Made by a program: the position numbers and the translations under genes. Below, piece by piece: positions 53,328 through 63,440 of a DNA stretch of 64,000 bases; the first letter of the stretch is position 1; each line of letters begins with the position of its first letter. The notes beneath the pieces are model-generated. The model saw only the letters and a list, made by a program, of their open reading frames with translations. It did no database searches and was not told where the DNA came from. Origin of the DNA: Paenibacillus sp. sptzw28 (GTDB lineage Bacteria > Bacillota > Bacilli > Paenibacillales > Paenibacillaceae); assembly GCF_019550795.1 (NCBI RefSeq), contig NZ_CP080545.1, positions 5,933,501-5,997,500 of the forward strand, in the 5' to 3' direction.

Positions 53328-54344
53328 TGGCGCTCTATTGTTAACCTTTAACTTGCGCCGATTTAATTCCTTGAATCCGATGAACTTACCGCTCTGCTGG
53401 CTCCAGAAGCGGAAACGGAGCGAGCGCAGACTCGATAAGAAGGTGATGGTCGGAACATCCCGCAGACGCGCACTGCTGTTATGCACCGTTTCAAGATAAT
53501 AATTAGGCACCCGCGGGCTCAAGTGGTGAATATGATGAAAGCCGATATTGCCGGTGATCCAATGCAGGATCCTCGGCAGTTTGTAGAACGAGCTGCCCTG
53601 AAGCGCCGCTTTTACATAATCCCAATTGTCTTCCTCTTCGTAATAAGTCTCTTCGAACTGATGCTGAACGTAAAAGAGCCATATACCGGCCGCACCGGAA
53701 ATTAAAAAGATCGGTCCCTGAATGAGGAGAAACGCCTGCCAGCCTATAATCCAGCAAAGCAGACCTGCAATAGCGGCTATCCCGAAGTTGGTGATATATG
53801 TGTTGATTCTTTCCTTCGAGTCGGCACGCTTCCGGTTAAACCTGTAATCGATAAGAAACACATAGATCGGGCCGATGCCGAACATTACCAGCGGATTGCG
53901 GTACAGCCGGTAAGTCAGCCTCCGCAGCCAGGATGACGATAAATATTCTTCCACGGTGAGCGTCCAAATATCCCCGGTCCCCCGTTTATCCAGATTGCCG
54001 CTCGTCGCGTGATGAACCGAATGGCTGTAACGCCACTGACGGTAAGGGACACAGGTCAATATGCCGGTAATCGTCCCAACAATCTCATTAGCTATCCGAT
54101 TTTTAAAGAAGGATTTATGGCAGCAGTCATGAAAAATAATAAATATCCGTATTAGAAACCCACCGGCCACGACAGCCAGCGGAAGCGTCAGCCAATAAGA
54201 AATCGATAAAGTCAGATACGCGGCGTACCAGATCAGCAGGAAGGGAATCACGGTATTAATGATCTGCCAGATACTGTTTTTCGCTCGCGGTTTTTCATAA
54301 GGTGCGATGTCTTTACGCCATCCGTTTTGCTCCGCATGAGACAT
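53310..54344 (-). CDS. Membrane fatty acid desaturase
   Basis: A 344-residue di-iron enzyme that introduces double bonds into membrane lipid acyl chains. Three histidine boxes are intact: HDCCHKS, HSVHHATSG and HHIHHLSPRVPNY. Four hydrophobic segments lie between them (for example TVIPFLLIWYAAYLTLSISY). The ATG at 54344 has GAGGAAG; the frame continues 17 codons to a GTG. Such desaturases in bacilli are usually cold-induced. No two-component system is adjacent. Confidence 0.88.
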   Translation of the reverse strand: MSHAEQNGWRKDIAPYEKPRAKNSIWQIINTVIPFLLIWYAAYLTLSISYWLTLPLAVVAGGFLIRIFIIFHDCCHKSFFKNRIANEIVGTITGILTCVPYRQWRYSHSVHHATSGNLDKRGTGDIWTLTVEEYLSSSWLRRLTYRLYRNPLVMFGIGPIYVFLIDYRFNRKRADSKERINTYITNFGIAAIAGLLCWIIGWQAFLLIQGPIFLISGAAGIWLFYVQHQFEETYYEEEDNWDYVKAALQGSSFYKLPRILHWITGNIGFHHIHHLSPRVPNYYLETVHNSSARLRDVPTITFLSSLRSLRFRFWSQQSGKFIGFKELNRRKLKVNNRAPKAAGE

Positions 54345-54490
54345 ATTGTATAGATCTTCCTCTCTTAATATCTTATCGGAACATTTTCGGACCAACCCCA
54401 GTAATACGTTTCAGATGAGAGATAGTTGCAGGTAAGTTCTGGAAACCCGCAAATAAAGTCCAATTTAGCGCTGAAGCAGTGTCCAGCTTC

Positions 54491-55687
54491 CTACATGCTG
54501 CTGTTCACCGCGGTTGACGGAGTCATCACCCGGTAGAGCAGTACATGGCTGAGCAGTGCAGTGATGCATCCAAGCATCCCGACCAGCACAAACCCTTCCT
54601 TCAAGGTGAGTAAGTCCCCTGCGAGTCCCATAAACAATGGGCCAATAAACATTCCTAACCCATAGATGGCCTGATAAAAACCCATTGCCGTCGCGCGTCT
54701 GCCGGTTTCCATATGCTTGATGCTGAGGGACATCAGGACAGGCATCGTGAAGCCCCGGCCAAATCCGGCGAGAGCCTGTGTAACAATTAGCATCCATAAC
54801 GAGCCGGTGAACGGAATAACGACGGTAAACACTCCGGTTAGGATAAACCCGAGCACAATGACATTTCGTTCGCCCAGCCATTGGGATGCGTATTTCCCTC
54901 CCAGCCAGGACGCGAGAGCGATAGGCAGTGTCGAGAAGAAGGTCAGCAGACCCATATCGAGCTTGGTTGCGCCGAGCGACTGGGCATATACCGGCGTAAA
55001 TCCGAAGACCGTCGCAAAGGTTAGAATCTGCAGGATGATCGCCAGGAACGATACCGTCATCAGAATACGGTCCCCGGCTACTTCCTTAATGCCGTTAAGC
55101 GTTATCGCCTGCTCGTTTTCTTCAAATTTCTCGACCACGAAGAACGCTGCGAACGTTCCGGCGAGTCCGACGGCCGCGCCTATAAGAAACGCCGACTCCC
55201 ATCCGTATTGATCCGCGAACCATCCGCCGCACAGGATCCCGAACATCTGTCCCAGCGAATTGAATACGGTTATATTACCCATAGCGCGGGTTGTCTCGTG
55301 CTTCGCATAATAGCTGGCGAACAGAATCGTAAAGTCCACCCATGTCGCCGCTGCCGCGCCTGCAATAATGCGAAGGAACAAAATCCAGGTGAGATGGTCG
55401 GTCAGCAGAATGCCGATACCCGCCACAACGGAAAAGATCAACCCGAGCACGATGAACATTTTTCTCTTATGGATACGATCCGATACGACGCCAACCGGAA
55501 TCCTGAGAAGCATTTGGCTAAGCCCGTACATCCCGACGATCAGTCCGGCCATTTTGTTGGAGGCACCGAGGTCCTTCACGTATGCGGTCAATATCGGAAC
55601 ACATGTATACATGGAAAACCAGAATATAAGCGTAACGATGCAGAATAGCGGAATTCGGTAATTGGCCGTCCCAAGCTGCGAATTCAC
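54491..55687 (-). CDS. MFS transporter
   Basis: A 398-residue, twelve-helix transporter. The motif A-type loop RIPVGVVSDRIHKRKM follows helix 2. The pattern fits drug/metabolite exporters of the DHA type; the substrate is unknown. The GTG at 55687 (VNSQLG) is preceded by GGAGG at eight bases; the ATG six codons upstream has no site. Monocistronic. Confidence 0.83.
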   Translation of the reverse strand: MNSQLGTANYRIPLFCIVTLIFWFSMYTCVPILTAYVKDLGASNKMAGLIVGMYGLSQMLLRIPVGVVSDRIHKRKMFIVLGLIFSVVAGIGILLTDHLTWILFLRIIAGAAAATWVDFTILFASYYAKHETTRAMGNITVFNSLGQMFGILCGGWFADQYGWESAFLIGAAVGLAGTFAAFFVVEKFEENEQAITLNGIKEVAGDRILMTVSFLAIILQILTFATVFGFTPVYAQSLGATKLDMGLLTFFSTLPIALASWLGGKYASQWLGERNVIVLGFILTGVFTVVIPFTGSLWMLIVTQALAGFGRGFTMPVLMSLSIKHMETGRRATAMGFYQAIYGLGMFIGPLFMGLAGDLLTLKEGFVLVGMLGCITALLSHVLLYRVMTPSTAVNSSM

Positions 55688-55747
55688 CGGCTTCACCTCC
55701 AGCATACATTATAGCTTATATTGGCTATTACGGACGCAAAAAAATAA

Positions 55748-55765
55748 GACACCGGCGAGGGTGTC
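55748..55765 (-). terminator. Terminator of the DUF4395 gene
   Basis: GACACC/GGTGTC with a six-base loop, followed on the minus strand by TTATTTTTTTG. Confidence 0.65.
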
Positions 55766-55836
55766 CAGGTGGACCATAGAGCCTGTTAAATTGATTCCCC
55801 CAAGAACCTGCCTTCAATGCTGCACTAAGGCCGGTT

Positions 55837-56229
55837 CTACCGCTTTGAGGCAAGCGCTTTCTTATACTGGTAGTAGATGGTGCATCCGATGCAATAGCCC
55901 AATAACGCGGCGCCGGCTGCAACCAGCAGCAAAGCCGCGAACACGTATGCGGCAACGATCCAGCCAAGTGCAAAGGAGATAAGCGAGAGCGTCAAGAACA
56001 GGACAGCGAGCGTATTATTGAACCGCTGCAGCTCAGCTGACTGTGTTTCACGGCCTTCCACGTGAAGGAATGGTTTAGCGATCCGCACGAACAAATTAAA
56101 TCTGCTCCCGAGCAGCTGTCCTAGCGTTTGGATAACCCACAGCGCGGCAATAATCCACGGCTGTCCCAAAATAAACGCCGCAATAACGAACAAAACGATT
56201 CCGGCTTGATTAGCCTTGACGTAAGGCAT
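55837..56229 (-). CDS. DUF4395 membrane protein
   Basis: A 130-residue protein with four membrane segments and the family features YVKANQAGIV at the start, RFNNTLA in the middle and GYCIGCTIYYQ at the end. DUF4395 proteins often sit with thiol-oxidoreductase or sulfur-related genes, but none is adjacent here. AGAGGT precedes ATG 56229. Confidence 0.8.
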   Translation of the reverse strand: MPYVKANQAGIVLFVIAAFILGQPWIIAALWVIQTLGQLLGSRFNLFVRIAKPFLHVEGRETQSAELQRFNNTLAVLFLTLSLISFALGWIVAAYVFAALLLVAAGAALLGYCIGCTIYYQYKKALASKR

Positions 56230-56434
56230 CGGCACCTCTTTCAAACCGTCCGCCTCCCTTTAGTTTCGTCTTAATTCCAACTTAACCGATTCGAATGTTT
56301 TATTCAAGTTAGGGATTACCCAATAAACTTTCAATATAGCGGATATGATCTATTTCAAGAGAAAATATTGCCTTTAATTTTATTTTGATGATTGTGATAA
56401 GCTTGTATATATATAACTGAAAGGACTGCTTGTA

Positions 56435-56856
56435 TTGAAAAAGCTCAAATTAATAATCACGATTCTATTTACCTTATCTATCTCCTTCGTTGCAGCCTTT
56501 ATGTACTGGAATAGTGATAACCAAAAAGATAAGCGTCTTTGGAATCAATATAAAAATGCTTTGAAAACGGATAACATCTTGGAGATAAGCTATGAGGGGA
56601 CAGGGACAACTTTCTCTGATAACGAGAAAGGAAATGAAATTTACTGGCTGAAGCAAGATATAAAGCAAGTAATCGAATTGGACGTGGACCTACTCCTAAA
56701 GGGGTAATCAATTTGCTATTCAAAGACGGAAGTATTCATCATTTTAGCTTCTGGGGCGGAGAAACATTTGAAACAGGCGTCAGCCATTTAGACCCCGATT
56801 CGCAATTCTTGATTGAAAGCAAGGAGTTGGGTGAGTTTATTAATACATTGAAATAA
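56435..56856 (+). pseudogene. Frameshifted small exported protein
   Basis: The first frame (56435-56707) encodes a signal/membrane segment (KLIITILFTLSISFVAAFMY) followed by DKRLWNQYKNALKTDNI and EIYWLKQDIKQVIE. After about 56680 the protein-like sequence shifts to the -1 frame: GPTPKGVINLLFKDGSIHHF, SFWGGETFETGVSHLDPDSQ, ending in ELGEFINTLK at 56856. One base lost near 56675-56690 would account for it. The restored product would be about 140 residues. No family recognised. Confidence 0.5.
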
Positions 56857-56886
56857 AGTGACAAAGGCTTTAGGAGGGTTTCAGCT

Positions 56887-57048
56887 TTGAAGGTTAAATT
56901 GTTGGAAATTATAGTGAGTATTGTGCTTGGTTTCTTCTCCGGTATACTGCTGAGCGGGAATGGAAACGAAATTCCCGAAAGCGGAATACATATTATGTTA
57001 GGGTGTATTTTTTGGATGCTGGTGTTTATTTATCTGCGGTTAAAATAA
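56887..57048 (+). CDS. 53-residue membrane protein, too short for routine ORF calling
   Basis: A TTG start eight bases behind AGGAGGG opens a 53-residue frame: KVKLLEIIVSIVLGFFSGIL, a short polar loop GNGNEIPESG, then HIMLGCIFWMLVFIYLRLK. It is a helical hairpin of two membrane segments. It lies 30 bases after the frameshifted gene and is probably its operon partner. Function unknown. Confidence 0.5.
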   Translation: MKVKLLEIIVSIVLGFFSGILLSGNGNEIPESGIHIMLGCIFWMLVFIYLRLK

Positions 57049-57119
57049 TAAATCGCCAATTTTCGCCAATTACCTGGCGAATGGCCGGCAACAGGCGATC
57101 TTCTTAATCATACATTCAA

Positions 57120-57917
57120 TCATATCATTGTAAGCTTCGCTACCACCGGGTAATGATCCGACGGGAAGCCTCCTTCTATTTCGCGGCGGTCGATGAGAAC
57201 GTCCGTGAACCGAAATTCCGGCGTTGCGAAAATATAATCGATCGGCTCACCCTCCTCGCCGCCACCAAAGCTGTGCGCGGTCAGACCGGGATCCCCCGCC
57301 ATAATGGAATAAGCGTCGATCAACCCGGTATCCGCTTCGTCGCTGGTTCCTGCGTCCCCCCGCAGTAAGCGAATCGGGAAATCCCCGGGCGCGCTGTTGA
57401 AATCACCCATCAAGATCACCGGAACGTCCTTCTGCTTGCGCTCACGGTGGATTCGCTCCAGAATGACTCTGCTGCTTTCATCCCGCGCCGCCTGGCTGTG
57501 GTGATCGAAATGAGTGTTGTACACATAAAATACAGCGCCAGTATCGCGCCTCGCGAAACGCGCCCACGTGCATATGCGCGGGAACCAGCTGTCCCAGCTT
57601 TTCGAAGCGATGACATCCGGCGTTTCCGAGAGCCAGAACTGCCCGTGCCCGGCGATCTCCAGCTCCCGTTTATTGTAAAAAATCGCACAATGCTCGTTCT
57701 CATGTTCGCCGAAACGGCCCTCACCGACCCAGCCGTAGTCGCTTAGATGCGGCTCCAGATCAAGCAGCATCGAATGATAGCCCTCCTGGGTACCGATTAC
57801 GAGAGGGCTGTGCTCCTTGATAATGGCCGCGGCCCGGCGAATCCGGTTCGGCCAATAATTGTCCCCGTCATTAGGCGTTATATAACGCAGATTGAACGTC
57901 ATCACGGTCATATCCAT
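57120..57917 (-). CDS. Endonuclease/exonuclease/phosphatase-fold hydrolase
   Basis: A 265-residue cytoplasmic hydrolase of the EEP fold. Active-site motifs in order: TFNLRY, GTQEGYHS (metal Glu), YNTHFDHH, MGDFNSAP and SDHYPV at the C-terminus. Such enzymes cleave phosphodiesters or phosphomonoesters. As the last gene of the LacI-lplABC operon it probably acts on the imported compound rather than on DNA. The start ATG 57917 has GGTGGAAG; an upstream TTG is possible. Confidence 0.83.
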   Translation of the reverse strand: MDMTVMTFNLRYITPNDGDNYWPNRIRRAAAIIKEHSPLVIGTQEGYHSMLLDLEPHLSDYGWVGEGRFGEHENEHCAIFYNKRELEIAGHGQFWLSETPDVIASKSWDSWFPRICTWARFARRDTGAVFYVYNTHFDHHSQAARDESSRVILERIHRERKQKDVPVILMGDFNSAPGDFPIRLLRGDAGTSDEADTGLIDAYSIMAGDPGLTAHSFGGGEEGEPIDYIFATPEFRFTDVLIDRREIEGGFPSDHYPVVAKLTMI

Positions 57918-57941
57918 CAATCTTCCACCGTCCCCCGATCG

Positions 57942-58847
57942 TTACTCTTTTACGGATCCGAGCATGATTCCATGAATGAAATACTTTTGCAGAAACGGAT
58001 ATACCGCCAGGATCGGCACCATGGAAACGATAATTTTCGCAGCGTTCAGCGTCTTCTCCGATACCTTCTGCAGCAGTTCCGCCTGCGTGGAATCCAGCTC
58101 CTGCAGATTGATCTGCACGACAAGCTGCTGGATATAGGTTTGCAGTGGATAGTTCTCCACGCTGCGCATGAAGATCAGACCGTCGAAGAAGCTGTTCCAG
58201 TGGCCGACAATGCTGAACAGCGTCACAGTCGCAAGCGCAGGCAGCGACAGGGGGACGAACACCTTGGTCATCATGTACCAAGGGCCCGCCCCGTCGATAT
58301 ATCCCGCATCGCTCAATTCCTTGGGCATATTCCGGAAAAAGTTCATCAGCAGAATCACGTTAAACACCGGTACCGCACCCGGAAGCACAAGCGCCCATAT
58401 CGTGTTGAACATGTCGAGCGTCCTGACGGTTAAGTATAAAGGGATAATTCCCCCGCTGAACAGCATCGTAAACAGTATAAACCACATGTATACGTTGCGA
58501 AGCGGAAATTCCCTGCCGCTTCTCGAAAGAGGGTACGCCATAAGGATGGTCAAGGCGAAGTTGAAGGCACCGCCGATCAGAACGCGTTTCACGGAAACGA
58601 AGAACGAATTAATGAAATGCGGCTCCTCCATAATTTTTTTATACGATTCCAAGGTGAACCCTTTGGGCCAAAGCTTGACGAAGCCTCCGGCCGCAGCTGC
58701 GTTATCGCTGAACGATACTGCGAGGGTATGCAGCACGGGACCGAGCGAAAGGAGTGAGATGATAAGCATCACTGCGAGCAGCAGCATTTCGGACAAACGG
58801 GCGGTGAGCGATCGATTCCGGACCAACAAGTTCACCCGCTTTCTCAA
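57942..58847 (-). CDS. ABC sugar permease, LplC type
   Basis: A 301-residue six-helix permease. The EAA-like loop is SDAGYIDGAGPWYMMTKVFV and the LplC-type segment YPLSRSGREFPLRN follows helix 3. Its TTG start overlaps the lplB stop (TTGA) and has AGGA close by. It pairs with lplB. Confidence 0.86.
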   Translation of the reverse strand: MRKRVNLLVRNRSLTARLSEMLLLAVMLIISLLSLGPVLHTLAVSFSDNAAAAGGFVKLWPKGFTLESYKKIMEEPHFINSFFVSVKRVLIGGAFNFALTILMAYPLSRSGREFPLRNVYMWFILFTMLFSGGIIPLYLTVRTLDMFNTIWALVLPGAVPVFNVILLMNFFRNMPKELSDAGYIDGAGPWYMMTKVFVPLSLPALATVTLFSIVGHWNSFFDGLIFMRSVENYPLQTYIQQLVVQINLQELDSTQAELLQKVSEKTLNAAKIIVSMVPILAVYPFLQKYFIHGIMLGSVKE

Positions 58848-59734
58848 AAAATCCTGTAGTTTGCATATCTGTAGGCAAGCCGGTATGAGATCACGATCAG
58901 GACAAAACCGATCGCGGACTTGAGCAGACTGACGGCCGTCGCTAGTCCATACTGCGCTTGAACAAGACCGACCCGGTATACGAAGGTATCGATAATATCT
59001 CCGGAATCGTAGACAAGCGGATTGTACAGATTGAAGATTTGATCGAAGCCGGCATTCAATATGTTGCCGATGCTTAATGTCGCGAGCAGGACGACCGTCG
59101 TTGCGAGTCCCGGCAGCGTAATGTAGAGCAGCTGCTGGAACCGGCGGGCCCCGTCCATTTCGGCCGCTTCATACAGGGCCGGATTAATTCCGGCAAGCGC
59201 GGCCAAGTAAACGATCGCGGCAAAACCGAACTCTTTCCAAATATCACTGCCCACCACGATCGCGGGAAACCATGTGTTGCTTGCGAGAAACATGATCGGC
59301 TGGGTTCCGAGCGATTTGAGCGTCTGATTGATAACCCCGTTCAGCGATAGCATGTCGATGACGATGCCTGCCAGGATGACCCACGATATGAAGTGCGGCA
59401 AATAGACGACGGTCTGCACCCATCTTTTCACTGCCATGACCCGGACTTCATTCAGCATCAGGGCGAAGACGAGCGGAACGATGAGGTGTGCTGCGATTTT
59501 ACATAATGCGATGAACACGGTGTTAAAGAATATGGTTCCGCTGTCGCGGATTTCGAACAGGTACGTGAAATTTTCCAGACCGATCCACTCGGAGTTCCAT
59601 ATTCCTCTGCCGATTTTAAAATCCTGAAAGGCGATCACGATGCCGAACATCGGTATGACATGAAAAATAATAAGCAGGATGACGCCCGGCAGCAGCATCA
59701 GATGATAATGCTTGCGGTACGATTTCATGTTCAT
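58844..59734 (-). CDS. ABC sugar permease, LplB type
   Basis: A 296-residue permease with the LplB features YHLMLLPGVILLIIFHVIPM, FGIVIAFQDFKIGRGIWNS and the EAA loop YEAAEMDGARRFQQLLYITL. The ATG at 59734 has AGGAG ten bases upstream; the frame runs on 30 codons to the left of the binding-protein gene. No ATPase in the operon. Confidence 0.87.
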   Translation of the reverse strand: MNMKSYRKHYHLMLLPGVILLIIFHVIPMFGIVIAFQDFKIGRGIWNSEWIGLENFTYLFEIRDSGTIFFNTVFIALCKIAAHLIVPLVFALMLNEVRVMAVKRWVQTVVYLPHFISWVILAGIVIDMLSLNGVINQTLKSLGTQPIMFLASNTWFPAIVVGSDIWKEFGFAAIVYLAALAGINPALYEAAEMDGARRFQQLLYITLPGLATTVVLLATLSIGNILNAGFDQIFNLYNPLVYDSGDIIDTFVYRVGLVQAQYGLATAVSLLKSAIGFVLIVISYRLAYRYANYRIF

Positions 59735-59751
59735 ATTGTGGGTTCTCCTGT

Positions 59752-61437
59752 TTACTTTCCTTGTAATTTGCCGACTTCCTCCTGCACTTCCTTCGTAATC
59801 TCGTCGCCGCCCTGCGCTTTCCAATCAGTGACGAACTGGTCAAAGGAATCGAGCGGCTCCTCGCCCATGATGATTTTCAAAAAGGTTTCCTTCTCAAGCT
59901 TCTGCAGATTCTCCCACTTCCGTTCCATCGTTTTGGTTGTTGCCGTAAATTCGCTGTAAGCTCTGTTCATGGGCTGCTTCAGCAGCTCGGCCGGTTTCGT
60001 ATATCCGTAGTATCCGCGCCAGAGCTTCAGGTCAGCCTTTGGATTCGCTTTGTCGGCGACCGCTTTATCGTACATGTCTTTCATCTCCGGGTTCAGCGCT
60101 TCGGGCTTGATCTCACCGCTCAACGCTTTGCTTAGCAAATCGGATTTTCTCTCCACAGCGTCCGCATAATCATATGTGGCGTTGCCGATCGGCCAGTATT
60201 CGGAGCTCACGGTAAAGTCCAGTTTCAATGCATCCGGGTCGGTTTTGCGCTGGGCGGCAATGAATGTATTAGCGTAAATGACAGCCGCCTCGGGATACTT
60301 CATCCCCTTCTTAACGACGATGAAACGGTTGCTCACCGGCACCATCAGGTTGTTGTATTCGCCCTTGGCGTCCGGTATCAGATAGGGCTCGAAGTCGGCT
60401 TTCGGATCGTTGGTCATCGTATCGGCCAATAATCCTGCCGACCACCATGGTCCGAAGAACATGCCCGCTTGACCGCCGATAACCGGTTGATTGAGATCTT
60501 TGCGCAAAGCGAATTCCTTATCGATAAGGCCAGCAGCGTATAATTCCGACAGCTTACCAAGAGCTTCCTTCGTTTCGGGCAGGATAGAGCCGTAGACGAT
60601 ATTGCCCGAGCCGTCCTTGATCCAATTTGAAGGGTATGCATTGTATGCCATGAACAGCCCTTTATAATTGTGGTGGCCGGCCTTTCCGGGTGCGGACAAT
60701 GCGCTATCGGAACCGGTTAACCCGATCGTATCCGGTTTTCCGTTGCCGTCGGGGTCCCCTTGGACGAAAGCCTTCGCGATCGTCGCTATATCATCGACTG
60801 AAGCGGGCGGCTTCAGCCCGAGCTTATCCATCCAGTCCTTGCGTACCCACAGCAGACTGGCGGCATCCGCCTGAACGCTGATGTTCGGAATCGCCATCAG
60901 CTTCCCTTGGTAGGTGGCTTTGTCCAGCGCCTTATTGTTCGTTGAGGCGTACAGCTCTTGCGTCAGAGGTGACGCGTACTTCTCATATACGCCGCTTAGA
61001 TCTTCAATTTGATCCGCTTCGGCGAGAGACAGGAACGTCGGCTCGTCGACAAGCAGCATATCCGGCAAGTCTCCGCTGGCAATGGCGAGTTTTGATTTTT
61101 GATCGTAATCCGGACCCGAGGCATGCCATAAAATTTTGAAGCTGATATTCGATTTGTCCTTCATATATCTGGTGTATTGGTTGTCTTCCACTGTGTCGCC
61201 GGCATTCAGCTTGGCACCGGCGCTTACGCTCTTGAACGTCGTGATCTCAATCGGCTCCGGCATCCTGAACGGGTCGATCGTTTCCGTTTCCGTTTTGGTT
61301 CCCGAATCGTTTACAACCGGAGCCGGTTGTTTATTTCCGTTATTACCCGCGCCCTGATTGCCGTCTCCGCATGCCGATGTGAGAACCGCCAGCGCCGTCA
61401 GCGACGCGGCCATAATCCGTGTTGTCCATTTGTTCAT
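59752..61437 (-). CDS. ABC binding lipoprotein, LplA type
   Basis: A 561-residue lipoprotein with lipobox LTSAC and an acidic/Asn-rich tether. The large LplA-type binding domain follows (NISFKILWHASGPDYDQKSK, DLPDMLLVDEPTFLSLAEA, DPDGNGKPDTIGLTG). Its ATG overlaps the LacI stop by four bases and has AGGAGGG. The calcium-loop-like DPDGNGKPD is common in this subgroup. Confidence 0.88.
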   Translation of the reverse strand: MNKWTTRIMAASLTALAVLTSACGDGNQGAGNNGNKQPAPVVNDSGTKTETETIDPFRMPEPIEITTFKSVSAGAKLNAGDTVEDNQYTRYMKDKSNISFKILWHASGPDYDQKSKLAIASGDLPDMLLVDEPTFLSLAEADQIEDLSGVYEKYASPLTQELYASTNNKALDKATYQGKLMAIPNISVQADAASLLWVRKDWMDKLGLKPPASVDDIATIAKAFVQGDPDGNGKPDTIGLTGSDSALSAPGKAGHHNYKGLFMAYNAYPSNWIKDGSGNIVYGSILPETKEALGKLSELYAAGLIDKEFALRKDLNQPVIGGQAGMFFGPWWSAGLLADTMTNDPKADFEPYLIPDAKGEYNNLMVPVSNRFIVVKKGMKYPEAAVIYANTFIAAQRKTDPDALKLDFTVSSEYWPIGNATYDYADAVERKSDLLSKALSGEIKPEALNPEMKDMYDKAVADKANPKADLKLWRGYYGYTKPAELLKQPMNRAYSEFTATTKTMERKWENLQKLEKETFLKIIMGEEPLDSFDQFVTDWKAQGGDEITKEVQEEVGKLQGK

Positions 61438-62486
61438 CCTTCATCCCTCCTGTGAATTGTTATTTCCCGTGGCGCCCCTGCGCACGAGCCCCGTTCCACC
61501 AGTTCCGTCGGAATCAGTATTCTTTTCACTGTGCGATGCTCCGATGAACACTGCTCGATGAGCAGCTTCGCCGCTTCACGGCCCAGGTCCTCACTGAACA
61601 GCTTCACTCCTGTAAGCGGCGGCTTAAATTCGGGAGCGAATACCGAATCGTCGCTGAAGGCGGCAACCGACAGCTGATCCGGGATTGCAATTCCCAGCTC
61701 TGCGGCAGCCCTGTAGACGCCAAGCGCCATTTTGTCGGTATCGGTGATGATTGCCGTTATGTCCGGATGCTTTTCCAGCATTTCCTTGGAGGCGGAGTAC
61801 CCGAATGCGGACGAAGTCGCTTCCGGATCTTTATAGGTAAGAAGCTGCGGGTCGAACGGCACACCGGCAGCTTCGAGCGCGCGGCGGTATCCGTAGCCCC
61901 GGTCCGATGATACGGTTTTGCCCTGAGAAGCATTGAGGAATAATATCCGCTTGTGCCCAAGTAGAAGCAGGTATTCCGTCACCTTCCGGCCGTTCGCGAC
62001 GTTATCGTTGTCGACGTACGATACTTTCGATTCGAAATCGTCCGGCGGCCTGCCGACGACTACCAAAGGGAGGTTCTGCCGGATCCGTTCGGCAATGCGG
62101 TTGTCCCCTTCCTTCGGGTCCAGTAAAATATCTCCGTCCACAGGCTCCGAAGCCAGGTTCGGTACCTCGTTCAAATAGGAATGGGGCAGCGCATTGACGA
62201 GCAGCCGGTAGCCGCTCGGGCTGCACTCGCTTAAGACGCCGTTCATAAGCGACAGATGAAACAGACTAAACTTGACCTGTTCCCCCGGCATATTCAGTCC
62301 AATGATGCGGGTAGTTTTGTTCGCAAGACTTCTCGCCCAGTAATTCGGTTTATAATTCAGCTTCCGGGCGGCAGCCAGAACGCGTTCGGATACCTCTCTG
62401 CTGATCGGACGCTTCTGGCTGAACACACTCGATACGGTGCTCTTCGAAACGCCGGCCGTTCTGGCTACATCGTCGATCGTTGCCAA
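61434..62486 (-). CDS. LacI-family regulator of the lpl-type operon
   Basis: A 350-residue regulator. The HTH is ATIDDVARTAGVSKSTVSSV with hinge YWARSLANKTT, followed by the sugar-binding domain. It is the first gene of the operon and is translationally coupled to the binding protein, so it probably controls its own synthesis through the AAACCGGTTT sites. The start is TTG 11 bases behind AGGAGG. Confidence 0.87.
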   Translation of the reverse strand: MATIDDVARTAGVSKSTVSSVFSQKRPISREVSERVLAAARKLNYKPNYWARSLANKTTRIIGLNMPGEQVKFSLFHLSLMNGVLSECSPSGYRLLVNALPHSYLNEVPNLASEPVDGDILLDPKEGDNRIAERIRQNLPLVVVGRPPDDFESKVSYVDNDNVANGRKVTEYLLLLGHKRILFLNASQGKTVSSDRGYGYRRALEAAGVPFDPQLLTYKDPEATSSAFGYSASKEMLEKHPDITAIITDTDKMALGVYRAAAELGIAIPDQLSVAAFSDDSVFAPEFKPPLTGVKLFSEDLGREAAKLLIEQCSSEHRTVKRILIPTELVERGSCAGAPREITIHRRDEG

Positions 62487-62536
62487 TTATTCCCCCACCT
62501 CCTGCTAAAAGTTACATTATGTACAAGTTTTATATT

Positions 62537-62546
62537 AAACCGGTTT
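62537..62546. promoter_or_regulatory. Candidate LacI-type operator (proximal)
   Basis: AAACCGGTTT, palindromic with TTA/TAT flanks, 51-60 bases before the LacI start. Confidence 0.5.
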
Positions 62547-62625
62547 TATTAACCGGCAGTCATGCCCGTTTTGAGTTTTCGTTAATGCCGATGAAAAATA
62601 AAGCACGTTTCCCCAGAAAGTAATG

Positions 62626-62635
62626 AAACCGGTTT
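62626..62635. promoter_or_regulatory. Candidate LacI-type operator (distal)
   Basis: A second AAACCGGTTT within ATGAAACCGGTTTAAT, 89 bp from the first. Confidence 0.5.
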
Positions 62636-62693
62636 AATGATGAATATGATCCGGGCATTACCGGTATACCTCCCTTTCGCAGCATAGAAAAAA

Positions 62694-62721
62694 GGCACAT
62701 TCCATGATGGTGGAACGTGCC
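62694..62721 (-). terminator. Terminator of xpt
   Basis: GGCACATTCCA/TGGAACGTGCC arms (one mismatch), followed on the minus strand by TTTTTTC. Confidence 0.75.
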
Positions 62722-62740
62722 CTATACAGTGCCGGACGCA

Positions 62741-63337
<597 letters not shown>

Positions 63338-63416
63338 TTATGAGGTTACTGCTCATTTGCACCAAATATACCACATACTAACCCAAGCCGGGAGATGCTT
63401 TCGTATCATACAAAAA

Positions 63417-63434
63417 GGCACCCTCGCGGATGCC
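63417..63434 (-). terminator. Terminator of pdaA
   Basis: GGCAcCC/GGaTGCC around a TCGC loop, followed on the minus strand by TTTTTG, just after the pdaA stop. Confidence 0.7.
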
Positions 63435-63440
63435 TTTTGG

